This document shows positions 1-10,538 of a DNA stretch of 64,000 nt, piece by piece. Within the stretch, counting starts at the first letter, position 1; each line of letters begins with the position of its first letter. Under the pieces are notes generated by a model, which had not been told where the DNA came from, ran no database searches, and saw only the letters and a program-made list of their open reading frames with translations. Location of the stretch: the NCBI GenBank assembly GCA_964035015.1, contig OZ036013.1:7957051-8021050 (forward strand), given 5' to 3'. The stretch is from Corallium rubrum. Its lineage: Eukaryota > Cnidaria > Anthozoa > Scleralcyonacea > Coralliidae. The translations under genes and the position numbers were made by a program.

Positions 1-466
1 CATCTCCTTCTCTTCTCTTCCTCGCTCCTCCAGCGATCCTCTTCCTCCCTCCCTTTTCCCATCTTTTCTTCCATTTACTTTCTCCTTCCTCTCTTCCCTT
101 CTTCCCTCCTGTTACAGCCATATTCTTCGTCCCTCCTCATCGTTGATCTGTTTTCTTATTCCGTCCTCTCCCTCTATTTTCTTCCTCCTTCCTAATGCCA
201 TTCCCTTCGTCCTTCCTCCCCACTTCCTACTCCCCCCTCATGTTGCTATCCTCTTCGTCCTTCCTCCCCCATTCCCACTTCCTGCTCTTCATCCCTCCTG
301 CTACTATCCTCTTCGTCCTACCCCCCCCCCCCCCATCCACCTCTTCCTTCCTACTCTTCCCCTTATCTTCCTTCTTTCTCTCCATCCTTCCTCTTTCTGC
401 CCCACTTATTTCGTTCACTTCATCTTTCTCCCACCACACCTTGACAATCGTGCAGTCTTATCTTAC
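1..466. repeat. Pyrimidine-rich low-complexity intron
   Basis: The first about 440 bases are almost pure C/T with CTTCCTCC-like words and a C14 run near 325-338. On the minus strand this is a purine-rich stretch after exon 9. No exon or known element is visible. Confidence 0.6.
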
Positions 467-619
467 CCTAGCTCCGCCTTCCATTGCACCAGTCCCTGTA
501 TACGTCCGGCTAACCAGATCTCCGTTGCTTGCCCACATTGTCTTGAAACATTCAACAAATCTTGAAATGAGTGAAGTTTTGTCACCAAGGCCAAGGTGAG
601 AGAGTTGAGTTGGTAACAT
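467..619 (-). CDS. Synj: Synaptojanin-like exon 9
   Basis: The acceptor is TTATTTGAAG and the donor is GTAAGA. The exon has 51 codons in phase 0, encoding MLPTQLSHLGLGDK, RFVECFKTMWASNGD and RTYTGTGAMEGGAR, the region after the catalytic motif in synaptojanins. No further exon could be recognised between 1 and 466. Confidence 0.9.
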
Positions 620-1050
620 CTTCAAATAACAAGAAATTGAGAATGACTTAGAAAAATAGAGATAAAACGAAAGACTGAGATATAAGTAAAGAATCCGATA
701 TCAACTTATAAGAAGAGGCCATGCTACGCATGCATGTGTCCACCGCGCTGTTGCATTGTTACATCGATCGCGCCTTGTGCCCCTCTCCTCCAACGGTCCC
801 CAATGCCCTCAAACCTCACTGGCTATTGCATTGTCAAGAGTAATAATATTAATGTTGTTATAATTCAAGGCTTCAAGTGCGGGTAAATCAGAAGTATTAT
901 CAACATCAATAGTTAAAGGAATCATACTAATTTAAAGGAGAATCACAATCACTACTGCGCATTTGCGGAGATATTCATGGTTCTTTGTTTTGACCGGCGA
1001 GTGAAATTTGAAACCCGCGTTTCCATGCTATTATATAGAGCCAACCGCCT
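620..1050. other. Intron 8, nothing recognised
   Basis: AT-rich intron sequence with no coding signal, clear repeat or inverted repeat that I can identify. Confidence 0.4.
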
Positions 1051-1378
1051 GAGGCCATGTCCACGCTAATCCGTTTTCAAACGAAGACGGAGACCTCGTA
1101 TCGAAAACGTATCAAAACTTTCCCGTCCACACTATCGTTTTCGAATCGTTTTTGCTGTCCACACTAAAACGCCGAAACGACCCTGAAATTGCACAGTATC
1201 CATGCACAAAGGCCGTGGTTGACTGTAACGTCACGAATGTCTCGACTCTGAACAGCGTTTTCGAAAAGCTTCGTTTTCGGTAACCGGAGACGCTGGATTA
1301 GCGTGGACGGAAGGCCTAACCGTATCAACAAGTCTCCGTTTTCGTTTGAAAATGGATTAGTGTGGATATGGCCTGAGT
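1051..1378. mobile_element. Foldback/MITE-like element in intron 8
   Basis: The word GGCCATGTCCACGCTAATCC at the left recurs as an inverted, slightly diverged copy at the right end (GGATTAGTGTGGATATGGCC), each followed by a related ACGGAGAC / GTCTCCG stretch. Internal GGATTAGCGTGGAC copies show the motif is repeated. The arms are about 45 bp and there is no coding capacity. Confidence 0.6.
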
Positions 1379-1701
1379 GAGCTAATTGACTGTGAAACTT
1401 GTTTAATCGAAAGCTGATATTTCGAAATTTAAAGTACCTGAGCTTCAGCGATAAAGATTGAAAACACAAACCCGAAGGCGCACGGGAATAGTCTGGAGTG
1501 AACATAATAAAGTAGAGTGTTTATTTGAAAGCTAATATTTCGTGTAGTATATCCTAGAACTTCACGAAATTTACGAAGAATGCATCATTGAACATGTTCT
1601 TTGGAAAGCGACATATATTTGTTCTATCTTCGACTATACGCGCGGGCCTTTCTCGAATCTTCGGCGAAGATTGCCGAGTGATGACGTAACGAGGTCAAAT
1701 C

Positions 1702-1703
<2 letters not shown>

Positions 1704-1733
<30 letters not shown>
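1704..1733. repeat. (AAGC)n microsatellite
   Basis: About seven perfect AAGC units lie about 100 bp downstream of exon 8 in gene orientation. Confidence 0.9.
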
Positions 1734-1831
1734 ATCACGTCGACATAGTGGCTGCTGCTGATGGTCAGCGGTGGCGACAATAGAGTGTTTTAAAATAAAA
1801 TCAATTATTATAACAGACTCACAACGCTTAC

Positions 1832-1913
1832 CTCCAAGCCGATAAATGATTGCACCGAATTCGTTCTGTCGAGACAATCAAGACAATTGGTCCGCACCGT
1901 ACCAGACTGTTGG
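1832..1913 (-). CDS. Synj: Synaptojanin-like exon 8 (catalytic CX5R)
   Basis: The acceptor is ATTATTTTAG and the donor is GAG|GTAAGC. The 82 nt encode [18 protein letters not shown] then [19 protein letters not shown] is the P-loop of SAC phosphatases, with the nucleophilic Cys and the Arg of CX5R both present, so the SAC active site appears functional. Confidence 0.95.
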
Positions 1914-1978
1914 CTAAAATAATTCACCACAAACATTTTAATATAGAGGGCACTCAGGACTACATATCTCCTACAGCG

Positions 1979-2584
1979 AGTTATTAGAAATGTGTTTTCT
2001 CCTTCAAAATTGCTGTTTTGGGGATTTTGACCTTTCTCCGTTTTTAGTTATTTTCGACACGTTCCTGAAGGAATTTTGGCTTAAAATCAAGTTTTTCCGA
2101 ACCTACATCAAATTCAAAACAAAATAAACGTAAACAGAAGTCAACTGGTCCGACACCTTTAAAATTTTCAGATATTACGATGTCTCGGATGAACATAGAA
2201 CCCGATCATGAACTCGGATCATATTTGGGAATGCGCTAGCTGTTTTAACATTCTTAACAGTATGAAGAATCTCTGTGCTTATCCAAGACATCTCTTCCAG
2301 TATTAAAATCCCTGTGAATTTCTAAAGCATCAGATCAAATGTTTTCTGTAAATCCTTTCTCAACTGTAAAAAATGTCAGTTCTTCGTAAATTGACAAAAA
2401 GCTAAGAAATGGACGGGGAACAATTTGCCAAAAATTTTCGCCTATTTTGTTCAGAATTTCATGTAGATTCAGAAAAGCTTGGTTTCGAAACAAAATCCCA
2501 TCAGGAACGTGTCAAAAATGGCTAATAACAAAAAAAAGTTAAAATCCACAAATCCGTACTTTTAAAGCAGAAAACACCTTATCA
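1979..2584. mobile_element. Long-arm inverted repeat element in intron 7
   Basis: The left arm (about 1979-2130) and right arm (about 2435-2584) are imperfect inverted copies. Shared words include GACACGTTCCTGA / TCAGGAACGTGTC, AATTTCATGTAGATTC and the TGTTTTCT / AGAAAACA pair. The arms are diverged, suggesting an old non-autonomous foldback transposon. Confidence 0.6.
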
Positions 2585-2698
2585 TTGGACAAAATCATTG
2601 CATATAAACCTTATTTCGAAAGTCGAACTTTTATAAATAAAGCAAAAAAATAATAATTCATATACAAGACTATTTTGGGTAGTGGTTAACAAAAATTA

Positions 2699-3040
2699 TT
2701 CTATTCCATCCCATCCCATCTCATCCCATTCCATTCCCACCCATTCCATTCCATTCCCATTCCTATTCCATTCCATCTAATCCCATCCCATTCCATTCCA
2801 TCCCATCCCACTCATCCCATTCCATTCCATTCCAACTCATCCCATTCCATCCCATTCCATTCTATTCCATTCTATCTCATCGCATCCCATCCCATCACAT
2901 CCCATCTCATCCCATCTCATCCCATCCCATCACATTCCACTCCATCCCATTCTATTCCATCCCATCCCAATTCGTTCCATCCCATTCCATTCCATTCCAT
3001 TCCATTCTATTCTATTCTAATCTATTCTATTCTATTATTT
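2699..3040. repeat. CCATT/CCATC pentamer satellite
   Basis: A degenerate tandem array of 5-bp units (CCATT, CCATC, CTATT) fills about 340 bp between exons 7 and 8. Confidence 0.9.
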
Positions 3041-3212
3041 TATGTGTACCCCCGCCTCAATTCGAAACTTGCGTTTAGAATATTCCGGAAGAACGCATTC
3101 GCAAAACTGCAATAAATACAACAGAAGACCACCACAACCATCTCTCCACAACGGTCAGTAAATTCTATGTTCTCGGAGTGGCCATTGTTGTAGTATACAA
3201 TGATCTACCAAC

Positions 3213-3382
3213 CTTACAATCTCTTCTCCTTTCCTCACAAACACACTGAATGTATTCAAGTACACGTCGGCTTTCTTCTTCAACATTTCTAACTTGTCTT
3301 TCTTGCCGCCTTTACACAAGAGATGGTAGTCAAACAGAATGAGAGGCGTGTCTCGACAATGCTGAGATGCTTTCAGCTGATC
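3213..3382 (-). CDS. Synj: Synaptojanin-like exon 7
   Basis: The acceptor is CTTTTCTAG. The exon encodes DQLKASQH, LILFDYHLLCKGGKK and FVRKGEEIV. Two donors are close together. AAG|GTTGGT (end 3213) leaves two bases and fits the phase of exon 8. ATT|GTAAGG (end 3218) looks stronger as a donor but would break the frame, so 3213 is preferred. Confidence 0.87.
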
Positions 3383-3614
3383 CTAGAAAAGCGGGAAAAA
3401 AGGAACATGTAATATAGAGAATATTGTATGCTGTTAAGAGAAGAGATATGCTACCTTGGATATGGGAATTGAGTAGTATAAAATGTTCATCGAGCTAATT
3501 TTCATTTTTAATAATCGAACCAACAACCTTCACATTGTCGCTGAGACGCTCTAACCATTGAGCTACTTACTGGAACTCAGATAATTTTAGTTCAATGTAT
3601 GACAATTATACTGG

Positions 3615-3778
3615 GATTGATGATGATGACGATGATGATAGTGTTGTTGTTGCTGCTGATGCTGATGGCAATGATGCTGATGATAATGATGATGGTGATG
3701 ATGATGATGATGATAACGATGATGATGATGATGATCATGATGATGACAATGACGATGACGATGAAAATGACGATGACT
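3615..3778. repeat. GAT-type triplet array in intron 6
   Basis: A run of GAT, GAC, GCT, GTT and AAT triplets keeps a strict 3-bp period. Its composition is the complement of the giant CAG/CAT/CGT array in intron 3. Confidence 0.85.
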
Positions 3779-3872
3779 TTAAACTCATGCAAACAAGGTA
3801 GCCGACCATGTAGATGAATACGTGTAGCTTTGCATCCAATTTCCTAAGTGTTGCAATCGTTGTATGCGTTAC

Positions 3873-3969
3873 CTGGTACGCCCTGCTCAAATAGGATTCG
3901 CCTTCTTTTCTTCCAAGCAAATTGATCAATATTTGATCACCATATAGCGCCTTCAGACTGGAAAGATGT
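3873..3969 (-). CDS. Synj: Synaptojanin-like exon 6
   Basis: The acceptor is TTGTGTTGTAG and the donor is CAG|GTAACG. The 97 nt encode HLSSLKALYGDQILINLLGR then KEGESYLSRAYQ, matching the SAC block that precedes the FDYH motif. The exon ends in phase 0. Confidence 0.93.
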
Positions 3970-4019
3970 CTACAACACAAAAATAACATTCACGGATAAG
4001 AAACACTATATTCAGGACT

Positions 4020-4434
4020 TAGGGCCTGTTTATATGATCCAGGTGTATAGGGCCGTCCCAGTGTACCGGAATCTCGGCTTGTAGATAATTTAACTGCTAT
4101 TTTCGCGGTGGCGTTTATATATGGAGACCGGGAGGTCCCGGTGTATTGGGATCTCGGTGCACCGGGACAGATTTTTTCCCATATAAACGCGACATCCAGG
4201 TACACCGGGATGAAGTTTACTGAACTACAATACTTGTAACTTTGAATATTACGGTCAGAATTTCGTCCAAACGGTCAAGTCTAGAGACAAAATGAATAAA
4301 AGTGAAATAATTTCTAACATAGTAGAATTAGGGTGAGTTTTTGCTTTTTTGCTCCATTTCCTTAAATTCCCGCGCTTTTTGACCCGGGATGAAATTCATC
4401 CTGGTACACCTGGATCATATAAACAGGTCCTTAA
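4020..4434. mobile_element. TIR element, GGCCTGTTTATATGATCC ends
   Basis: The left end reads GGCCTGTTTATATGATCCAG and the right end reads CTGGATCATATAAACAGGTCC. The inside contains CCGGGA-rich, CCCATATAAACGCG-like segments. A diverged relative is at 60966-61260. It lies in intron 5 and has no coding capacity. Confidence 0.7.
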
Positions 4435-4466
4435 TAAGCACGAGTGAGGCCCGCTGCAAAGTATTA

Positions 4467-4886
4467 GAAGATTAAGATTCACGTAAACGGGAAACGGCGA
4501 ACGTGAGATAGCCGTTTGACGTTTGGCGTTCGCGTGATTGAAACTACAGATATTAAGATTGACGTCAGCAGATCCAACATGGCAGCTAAAAAGAGGTATT
4601 TGAAGTTGTCGATAAAAAGGTGGCTTTCTCATGTTCGTTCTGGTATCTATAGTTTAAAACCATTGTGTGATCATTACTAACATTACTATTGTTTCTCTTT
4701 TACTTCCTAAAAGACGTGAAAATATCAGAATTATGGCTGTAAAATCTGCCGTTTAACGTCTCCGTGAAAACAGTCGTCTTGGCGTTGAAACAGCGAACGC
4801 GAAGCGGCTGACGGAAAAAAAAGTCGTCGCGTGAACTTCTCTGCCGTTTGCCGTTTCCTGTTTACGTAAATCTTAATCTCTCTAAT
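4467..4886. mobile_element. TIR element, GATTAAGATTCACGTAAAC ends
   Basis: GATTAAGATTCACGTAAACG near the left end is matched by an inverted GTTTACGTAAATCTTAATC at the right. Both are followed inward by GGAAACGGCGAACG-like sequence. It is a non-coding element in intron 5. Confidence 0.65.
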
Positions 4887-5020
4887 TGCCTGAGATTTCC
4901 GTACAGACTGAGCGACGAAGCAGCGAGAACTGTGCAAAAAAGAACAAACGCAAAAAATGGAGGTAAATAACTTCATGCACTGCCCGAACAAACGATGGTA
5001 ATTAATAAAGAATATGAATG

Positions 5021-5656
5021 CAACTTAAAAGTTACTGTTCATGACCCAACGTTTCAACACTCACTTCGTCTGGGGTGGGGTGATCGTTGTGAAGAAAGGT
5101 CCCATATTTATAAGCTCAAATAGACATTATTTACCAACAAGATGCAAATCAACCTCGTTCCCAGGGCCTTTTTGAAATTGGGAGAGCGGAAAAGGCTCTG
5201 GCATCGGCTGATCGACTCTGCATTTTCATTGGTTGATTGCTTTTCTTAAACACTCTTCATGAAACATATTCATGAATAGTTTTGTGCCAATTATGATCAA
5301 ATAGCTTCAACGGGGCCGCCAACACGACCAATGGGACCGCCATTACAATGAACTTCTCCCACGGGATTGCATTACCAAGAATGATTTTGCATACTAAACT
5401 AAATTGCTAATTTATTACCCCCAGTATTTCTGGGTGCTGTGAACAGCCGATGCCTTTTCCCGCAAGGGCCTTTTCCCGCCCTCCCAATTTTAACAAGGCC
5501 CTGGGAACGAGGTTGGATGCAAATAGGCTTGAGAGTATAAGTACGAGTCTTTTCTTCACAACGATCACCCCTGATGAAGACACTAGATTGAGTGTCGGAT
5601 AGACGGGGTGTCGAAACGTTGGGTAACTTTTTTTTCCGTAATTTTTTAAGTTGCGT
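5021..5656. mobile_element. Foldback element with about 190-bp imperfect arms
   Basis: The outer words CCCAACGTTTC (left) and GAAACGTTGGG (right) are followed inward by matching blocks: GGGGTGATCGTTGTGAAGAA, then AACCTCGTTCCCAGGGCC, then GGCATCGGCTG, all inverted at the right side. The arms span about 5021-5215 and 5440-5656. No protein is encoded. Confidence 0.7.
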
Positions 5657-5954
5657 CCAAAAAACTCTTGAAGTACCTATGAAACAAAAATTAAGTTTGC
5701 CTATTTGAAAGAACACTTAAAATGATAGAGTAACATCTTTTGTAGTTTTTTTGCTTTCTCGCTTCGTTGTCGAGATATTGAGATTTGTGAAATATACAAA
5801 TTTAACCTCTTGACGTCACAAGTGCATAATGACTTATCAAAGAATGTTATGTACATTTGCAATTATCAAATAAAATCACTTGAAACTAATCTTGCACGTG
5901 TGTGTCTCCCGCAACACTAATCATACAATGTTTTAAGTAATTTCGTTTAATAGT

Positions 5955-6088
5955 ATACACTTAATGGCTGCTCCAGAGGGAAACAGTTAGTTTTGTTTTC
6001 CCGAGAGTCTTGATATTTCGAAGTCGAGGGAAACATCGAGACTCGAGGGAAAACAAAGCTAACTGTTTCCCCAGGGAGCAGACATTAA
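5955..6088. repeat. Hairpin element, CTGCTCCAGAGGGAAACAG arms
   Basis: Arms of about 47 bp (CTGCTCC...GAGGGAAACAGTTAG) are repeated in inverted order at 6035-6085 with a short spacer. It is non-coding and sits in intron 5. Confidence 0.6.
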
Positions 6089-6096
6089 GTGTTTTG

Positions 6097-6510
6097 TTAT
6101 ATAGCTTGAGTTTCGCTGAATAATTTCGACGTTTATCAAGGGAAAGTACACAAAAGACAAACGCTAAGACTCACCAAAACATTTCGCCTGGCTCCGTAAT
6201 TTCACTTCAACCAAACAAATATAAGTCTCAGAACAAAAGAACAGCAATATATTTCTCCAGTTAATCTTCACACATGCGTTGAAGACCTATAAATATTCTT
6301 TTTTTCGTACCAGACAAGCTTTTGTTTATAGGATGCCGTGAAGAGTTCAAAGTTCTAGCGGGCAACAATTGAAAACTTATTGACCGAGCAGGCAATAAGT
6401 TCTCAATTATTGCCCGCTCGGTAGACATTGAAATTTAGCTAAGGTCATGTGACCACAAACCAACCAATGACAGTCATCGTTGCATCCAGTGAAACTCTAG
6501 CTATATAACA
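6097..6510. mobile_element. Small TIR element, GTTATATAGCT ends
   Basis: GTTATATAGCTTGAGTTTC at the left is matched by the inverted GAAACTCTAGCTATATAAC at the right. An internal hairpin is formed by CAATAATTGAGAACTTATTG-type arms near 6366-6415. It is non-coding. Confidence 0.55.
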
Positions 6511-6701
6511 ATTAGAAACATTATACCCCAATTGTAAATTGTCCAGTCAGAAAGCTTGATTTGTACCACGTGACTAGTCAATTAATCATCGAATACCCCG
6601 CTACCACGCGTGAACGCCACGCACGATTCACGAAGCTGTCAATAATGGCGGAACAAGACGAAATCTCGCCTGAACATTCAGATGTTGACAAAAAGATTGC
6701 T

Positions 6702-7118
6702 AGGTACACAACACAACACAACACAACACAACACAACACAACACAACACAACACAACACAACACAACACAACACAACACAACCCGACCCGACCCGACCCG
6801 ACCCGACCCGACCCGACCCGACCCGACCCGACCCGACCCGACCCGACCCGACGCGACGCGACGCGACGCGACGCGACGCGACGCGACGCGACGCGACGCG
6901 ACGCGACGCGACGCGACGCGACGCGACGCAACGCAACGCAACGCAACGCAACGCAACGCAACGCAACGCAACGCAACGCAACGCAACGCAACGCAACGCA
7001 ACGCAACGCAACGCAACGCAACGCAACGCAACACAACACAACACAACACAACACAACACAACACAACACAACACAACACAACACAACACAACACAACACA
7101 ACACAACACAACACAACA
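6702..7118. repeat. Five-block pentanucleotide array
   Basis: Five internally uniform blocks follow each other with sharp borders: ACACA to 6780, ACCCG 6781-6850, ACGCG 6851-6925, ACGCA 6926-7030 and ACACA from 7031. Every frame is open because the unit has no stop; these reading frames are not genes. Confidence 0.95.
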
Positions 7119-7189
7119 GTTAAGCTAACTTTTTAAAAATTATTTAATATTTTTTAAAAGATTAATATGTTTCGGTATAATATATCAAT

Positions 7190-7330
7190 TATAGTAGACC
7201 TTTCGCTCGGGGTATTCCACAAACAATTATTATATCGCTCGGGGTATTCCACATAACAATTATTACATGAAATATCCCTCGGGCTTCGCCCTCGGGTTAT
7301 TTCTCCATCGGGGTAATTTCCCCTCGCTTC
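7190..7330. repeat. Short duplicated CTCGGGGTATTCCAC sequence
   Basis: CGCTCGGGGTATTCCAC occurs twice about 40 bp apart, followed by GCCCTCGGG-type inverted words. This resembles a degraded end of a dispersed repeat. No gene is present between here and exon 5. Confidence 0.4.
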
Positions 7331-7769
7331 AGGTCTATAATTGCTAAATATACATTATATGTGTGTTTTTCCAATACGTCATTATGCATGTGACGTCAAG
7401 GATTTAAATTTCCATTTTGAACAAATCTTAATATCTCAAGAACGAAGTGAGGTATGGAAGAATTCTAAACGCCAATCTTTATAATCGCAAGATTACTTTC
7501 AAACAAGAGTGTTAAATAAGTAACTCAATTTTTGTAGCGTTAAACTATGCCTGATTCTTCACTTGGCTGCGTTGGGAATCTCAGTGTTAATAAGAAATTT
7601 ATTATAACGTTATGGAACTGGCCAACAAACTTTCTGTGGCGGCCATCTTGGTTACACCAAATTCTTCATCTCTGGTGGATTGCTCACCCGGCTCTAAATA
7701 CGAACCTGCACCATCGCAATCCTGATATTTTTGTGCCGTGTGAATAGGGTATAAGAGTTCGTGGCTTAC

Positions 7770-7915
7770 CTTTCAAATCCAGGAGAAGACGCCTCGAACC
7801 CACGTGACAGTTTGATCTTATGCGAGCCCACCTGAACTCCTGGTTGTTCCCAAAACACCGGAACCGACCCTCTTGTCTGAACAAACGACGACACGCAATC
7901 ATCAAGAACAATTAT
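7770..7915 (-). CDS. Synj: Synaptojanin-like exon 5
   Basis: A T-rich acceptor ending TTTTTTAG precedes ATAATTGTTC; the donor is AG|GTAAGC. The 146 nt encode [32 protein letters not shown] and [11 protein letters not shown], typical SAC-domain sequence. The last two bases join exon 6 to make an Arg codon. Confidence 0.93.
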
Positions 7916-8247
7916 CTAAAAAATTAAATAAAATTCTAGTAATTTTTTAAAATACCAGAAAAAATTTGAAACTAGTATTATAATAATTTTATCGGTGGTG
8001 TATTTTATCGGTAATTCAGCGGGCTAAATTGTATTTTGGCCCGCTGATCTGAGCCTATCAGTTTTAACAGTTCTAAATCACTATTGGTTTGTTGTTTACG
8101 AAATTGTATACTTTTCTTGTCAATACTTTTTTTGGCAAGTTTTACATGTAAGTTATGTAATATTTAAAACACGAGCAGGAGTGTTTTATCAGATTTAAAA
8201 CCACGAGGGTGCCGCCCGAATGGCTTCAAAAACGATTCGTTATTGGA

Positions 8248-8365
8248 TGTTATGTTCATTAGTATTCTTTATATAAAATAGTATGTTCATTAGTATCCTT
8301 TATATAAAATTGTATGTTCATTAGTATTCTTTATATAAAATTGTATGTTCATTAGTATTCTTATA
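8248..8365. repeat. 31-bp tandem repeat, 4 copies
   Basis: GTATGTTCATTAGTAT plus CTTTATATAAAATT is repeated about four times with single-base changes. It lies in intron 4. Confidence 0.85.
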
Positions 8366-8542
8366 TGGATACGGATATGGTACTGATTTCCTTTGTGTTT
8401 TCCTCGTGAATTATTAATGATTTTTTGAAGATTTATGTAAATATTTAATACAATGAAATACAAGCGGACGCGAAGGCGACACGCTTCAAAATACTGTTTA
8501 CTGTACTGCCTTTGATTTTCTTCCAAATGGACGTGCACTAAA

Positions 8543-8683
8543 ATTATTATAACAGTAATACAGTTGATGTTCTTGGCCATAAATATGTTTTATACATTTT
8601 GACTCTTCTCAGAGCTAAAATTAGAACAAGTCGGGCCAAAAACATATTTATGGCCGCAGACATCAACTCTATTGTTATAACTA
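8543..8683. repeat. Hairpin/foldback, about 45-bp arms
   Basis: GTTGATGTTCTTGGCCATAA at the left recurs inverted as TTATGGCCGCAGACATCAAC at the right, with flanking TTATAACA / TGTTATAA. It is a small foldback in intron 4. Confidence 0.6.
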
Positions 8684-8829
8684 GAAATACATGAACGCAA
8701 CAACCCCCTCCCCCCCTAATTTCTGGGTTTTTTGTTGTATTAATGACACACAGATCAGAAAAAGGTTTACCTGTAGTCATGTAATGACACACCGAAAGAA
8801 CATGACAACGAGATAAAAAAACACACAAC

Positions 8830-9570
8830 GAGATGAACCAAATGACAAATTTTCATTCAAAAATAGATATAAACAGTGGCCAAGAAAAGACACAATGTCC
8901 ACGTCCTAGCGTTCAACTGACAACTCTAGACAATATATTATTTATATCATTTTATTTTCAAGATTTCTTCCGTTTTATCTCAGCTAAACAGGTAAATACG
9001 AATCTCCTACCGTTAAACTTCTTCTGCTTTTGTCACCACAAACACTGCCAATTCAGTCTACTATTTTCGCATTGTTTTTCTCGTTCGCGGTTTCTTACTT
9101 TTTTCGTTGTTGACACAAAATATGACAAGGCATCATTCAGTTATCTTCATGATCTAAAAAGCCGTTTGTTTCAAAATTTCTTCATCGTTCCATCTCGAGT
9201 TATGTAGAATACACCAGAGCAAAAATCGTTGCCGGCTTTGAACAGTTTCAGGACACATCCTTCTTCTTTCAGTTACATTTCGGTTGGCACTCGGCATCGT
9301 TTTCGGTCTTTATCGTCATTAATTTTTAGGCTTTTTTCAGTGGTTTTAAGTCGTATTTATAGTTGTCTTTTTCTCGTTGTCACGTCTCTCCTTAGCCTTC
9401 TTTCTTTGGTCTTTTTCCATAGCAATATTAATGTACATTTTAGCTGGAACCATTTTTTCTGGCAAAGATTTCTTTCGTCATGATCGTTGAAAAGCTATTT
9501 CGTAATCCAACCGAACATATAAATTTTAATTTGCTGACGTAAATTTAAATAATTTGAATAATTTAACAGG
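8830..9570. other. Intron 4, nothing recognised
   Basis: AT-rich sequence. The open frames here show no recognisable domain and no splice structure compatible with the host gene. Confidence 0.4.
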
Positions 9571-9618
9571 TTAGTTACCAGTACCCTGCTATTCGAACTG
9601 CGCAAGTTGTGTATGTGC

Positions 9619-9623
<5 letters not shown>

Positions 9624-9678
<55 letters not shown>

Positions 9679-9863
9679 TGCGCATGTATATATATATATA
9701 TATATATTCTAGGGATTTTTGGTGAAGGAAAATTCGAGTGCAGAATACATACATTTTAATATACATGCGAATACATACATTTTCTGTAATCGAGTGAAAT
9801 GCCCAATATTACATGCAGAATACATACATTTTCTGTAATCGAGTGAAATGCCCAATATTACTT

Positions 9864-9923
<60 letters not shown>
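9624..9923. repeat. AT microsatellites with a 54-bp duplication
   Basis: There are TA runs at about 9624-9674, 9688-9708 and 9868-9923. Between the last two lie two near-identical copies of a sequence containing GAATACATACATTTTCTG and GAAATGCCCAATATTAC. Confidence 0.85.
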
Positions 9924-9925
<2 letters not shown>

Positions 9926-9939
9926 AACAGGTTTCAGAA

Positions 9940-10060
9940 TTGCTTTCAGCTTTTCATCTCGCGTGTAAAGTGGACTCCACGCACGTCGAGATTAGCACCC
10001 TCACCGGGCTCCGGGCCTTCGGCCCTACGCCCGGGCTCGGGGATGAGCAATATGTTTTCA
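9940..10060 (+). repeat. Dispersed repeat with AAGTGGACTCCACG core
   Basis: AAGTGGACTCCACGCACGTC followed by GAGATTAGCACC and a CCGGGCTCCGGGCC-rich part recurs in inverted orientation at 62690-62830. This is a dispersed, probably SINE-like family. Confidence 0.55.
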
Positions 10061-10538
10061 TCATTCAGGCTACAGGATCGGGGAAGTCGCGTATATTTCA
10101 GTCAGATTCTATGGTTTTTCACATCGTAAAATTAATTATGCATACGTCACAGACACGTTCTGTAGTTCACGCGTCCAGCCGTCTTTTCCGGGGTAGGTTA
10201 GTATACCGGGGACTGGGAGACGGCTGGAAATGCCTATGGCCGACAAACGTAGCAAAAACATTACTGAAACTAAACGGAAAACTGCTGGTCAATAAAAGTG
10301 GGAATTCGCTACACTGTAACCAATCACAAAACTTTTCTACTAGTGAAGAAATATCGTACTGCTAATAAAAGTGGTGGAAATTTGAAACGTACGGTAGACG
10401 TGTCAAAAATTGCTCTGTATAAACTGCCAAATTATAAGGAAATCTTGGTAAAATTGGTGAAAGTATTTCAACTAATCAAACCACTGTCGAGCTAAGGGTG
10501 TTTTTTTTATACAAAGATAACTAATACTTGATGCGAAG

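Noticed and set aside
1164..1505. 113-codon minus-strand frame in intron 8
   Set aside because: Overlaps the foldback element and has no domain; the host gene frame is fully explained by exons on either side.
3213..3218. GTAAGG as the donor of exon 7
   Set aside because: It looks stronger than GTTGGT but puts exon 8 out of frame and shortens the conserved spacing before QSGTVRTN.
6561..7136. Open frames through the pentamer array
   Set aside because: Pure repeat translation in both strands and several frames.
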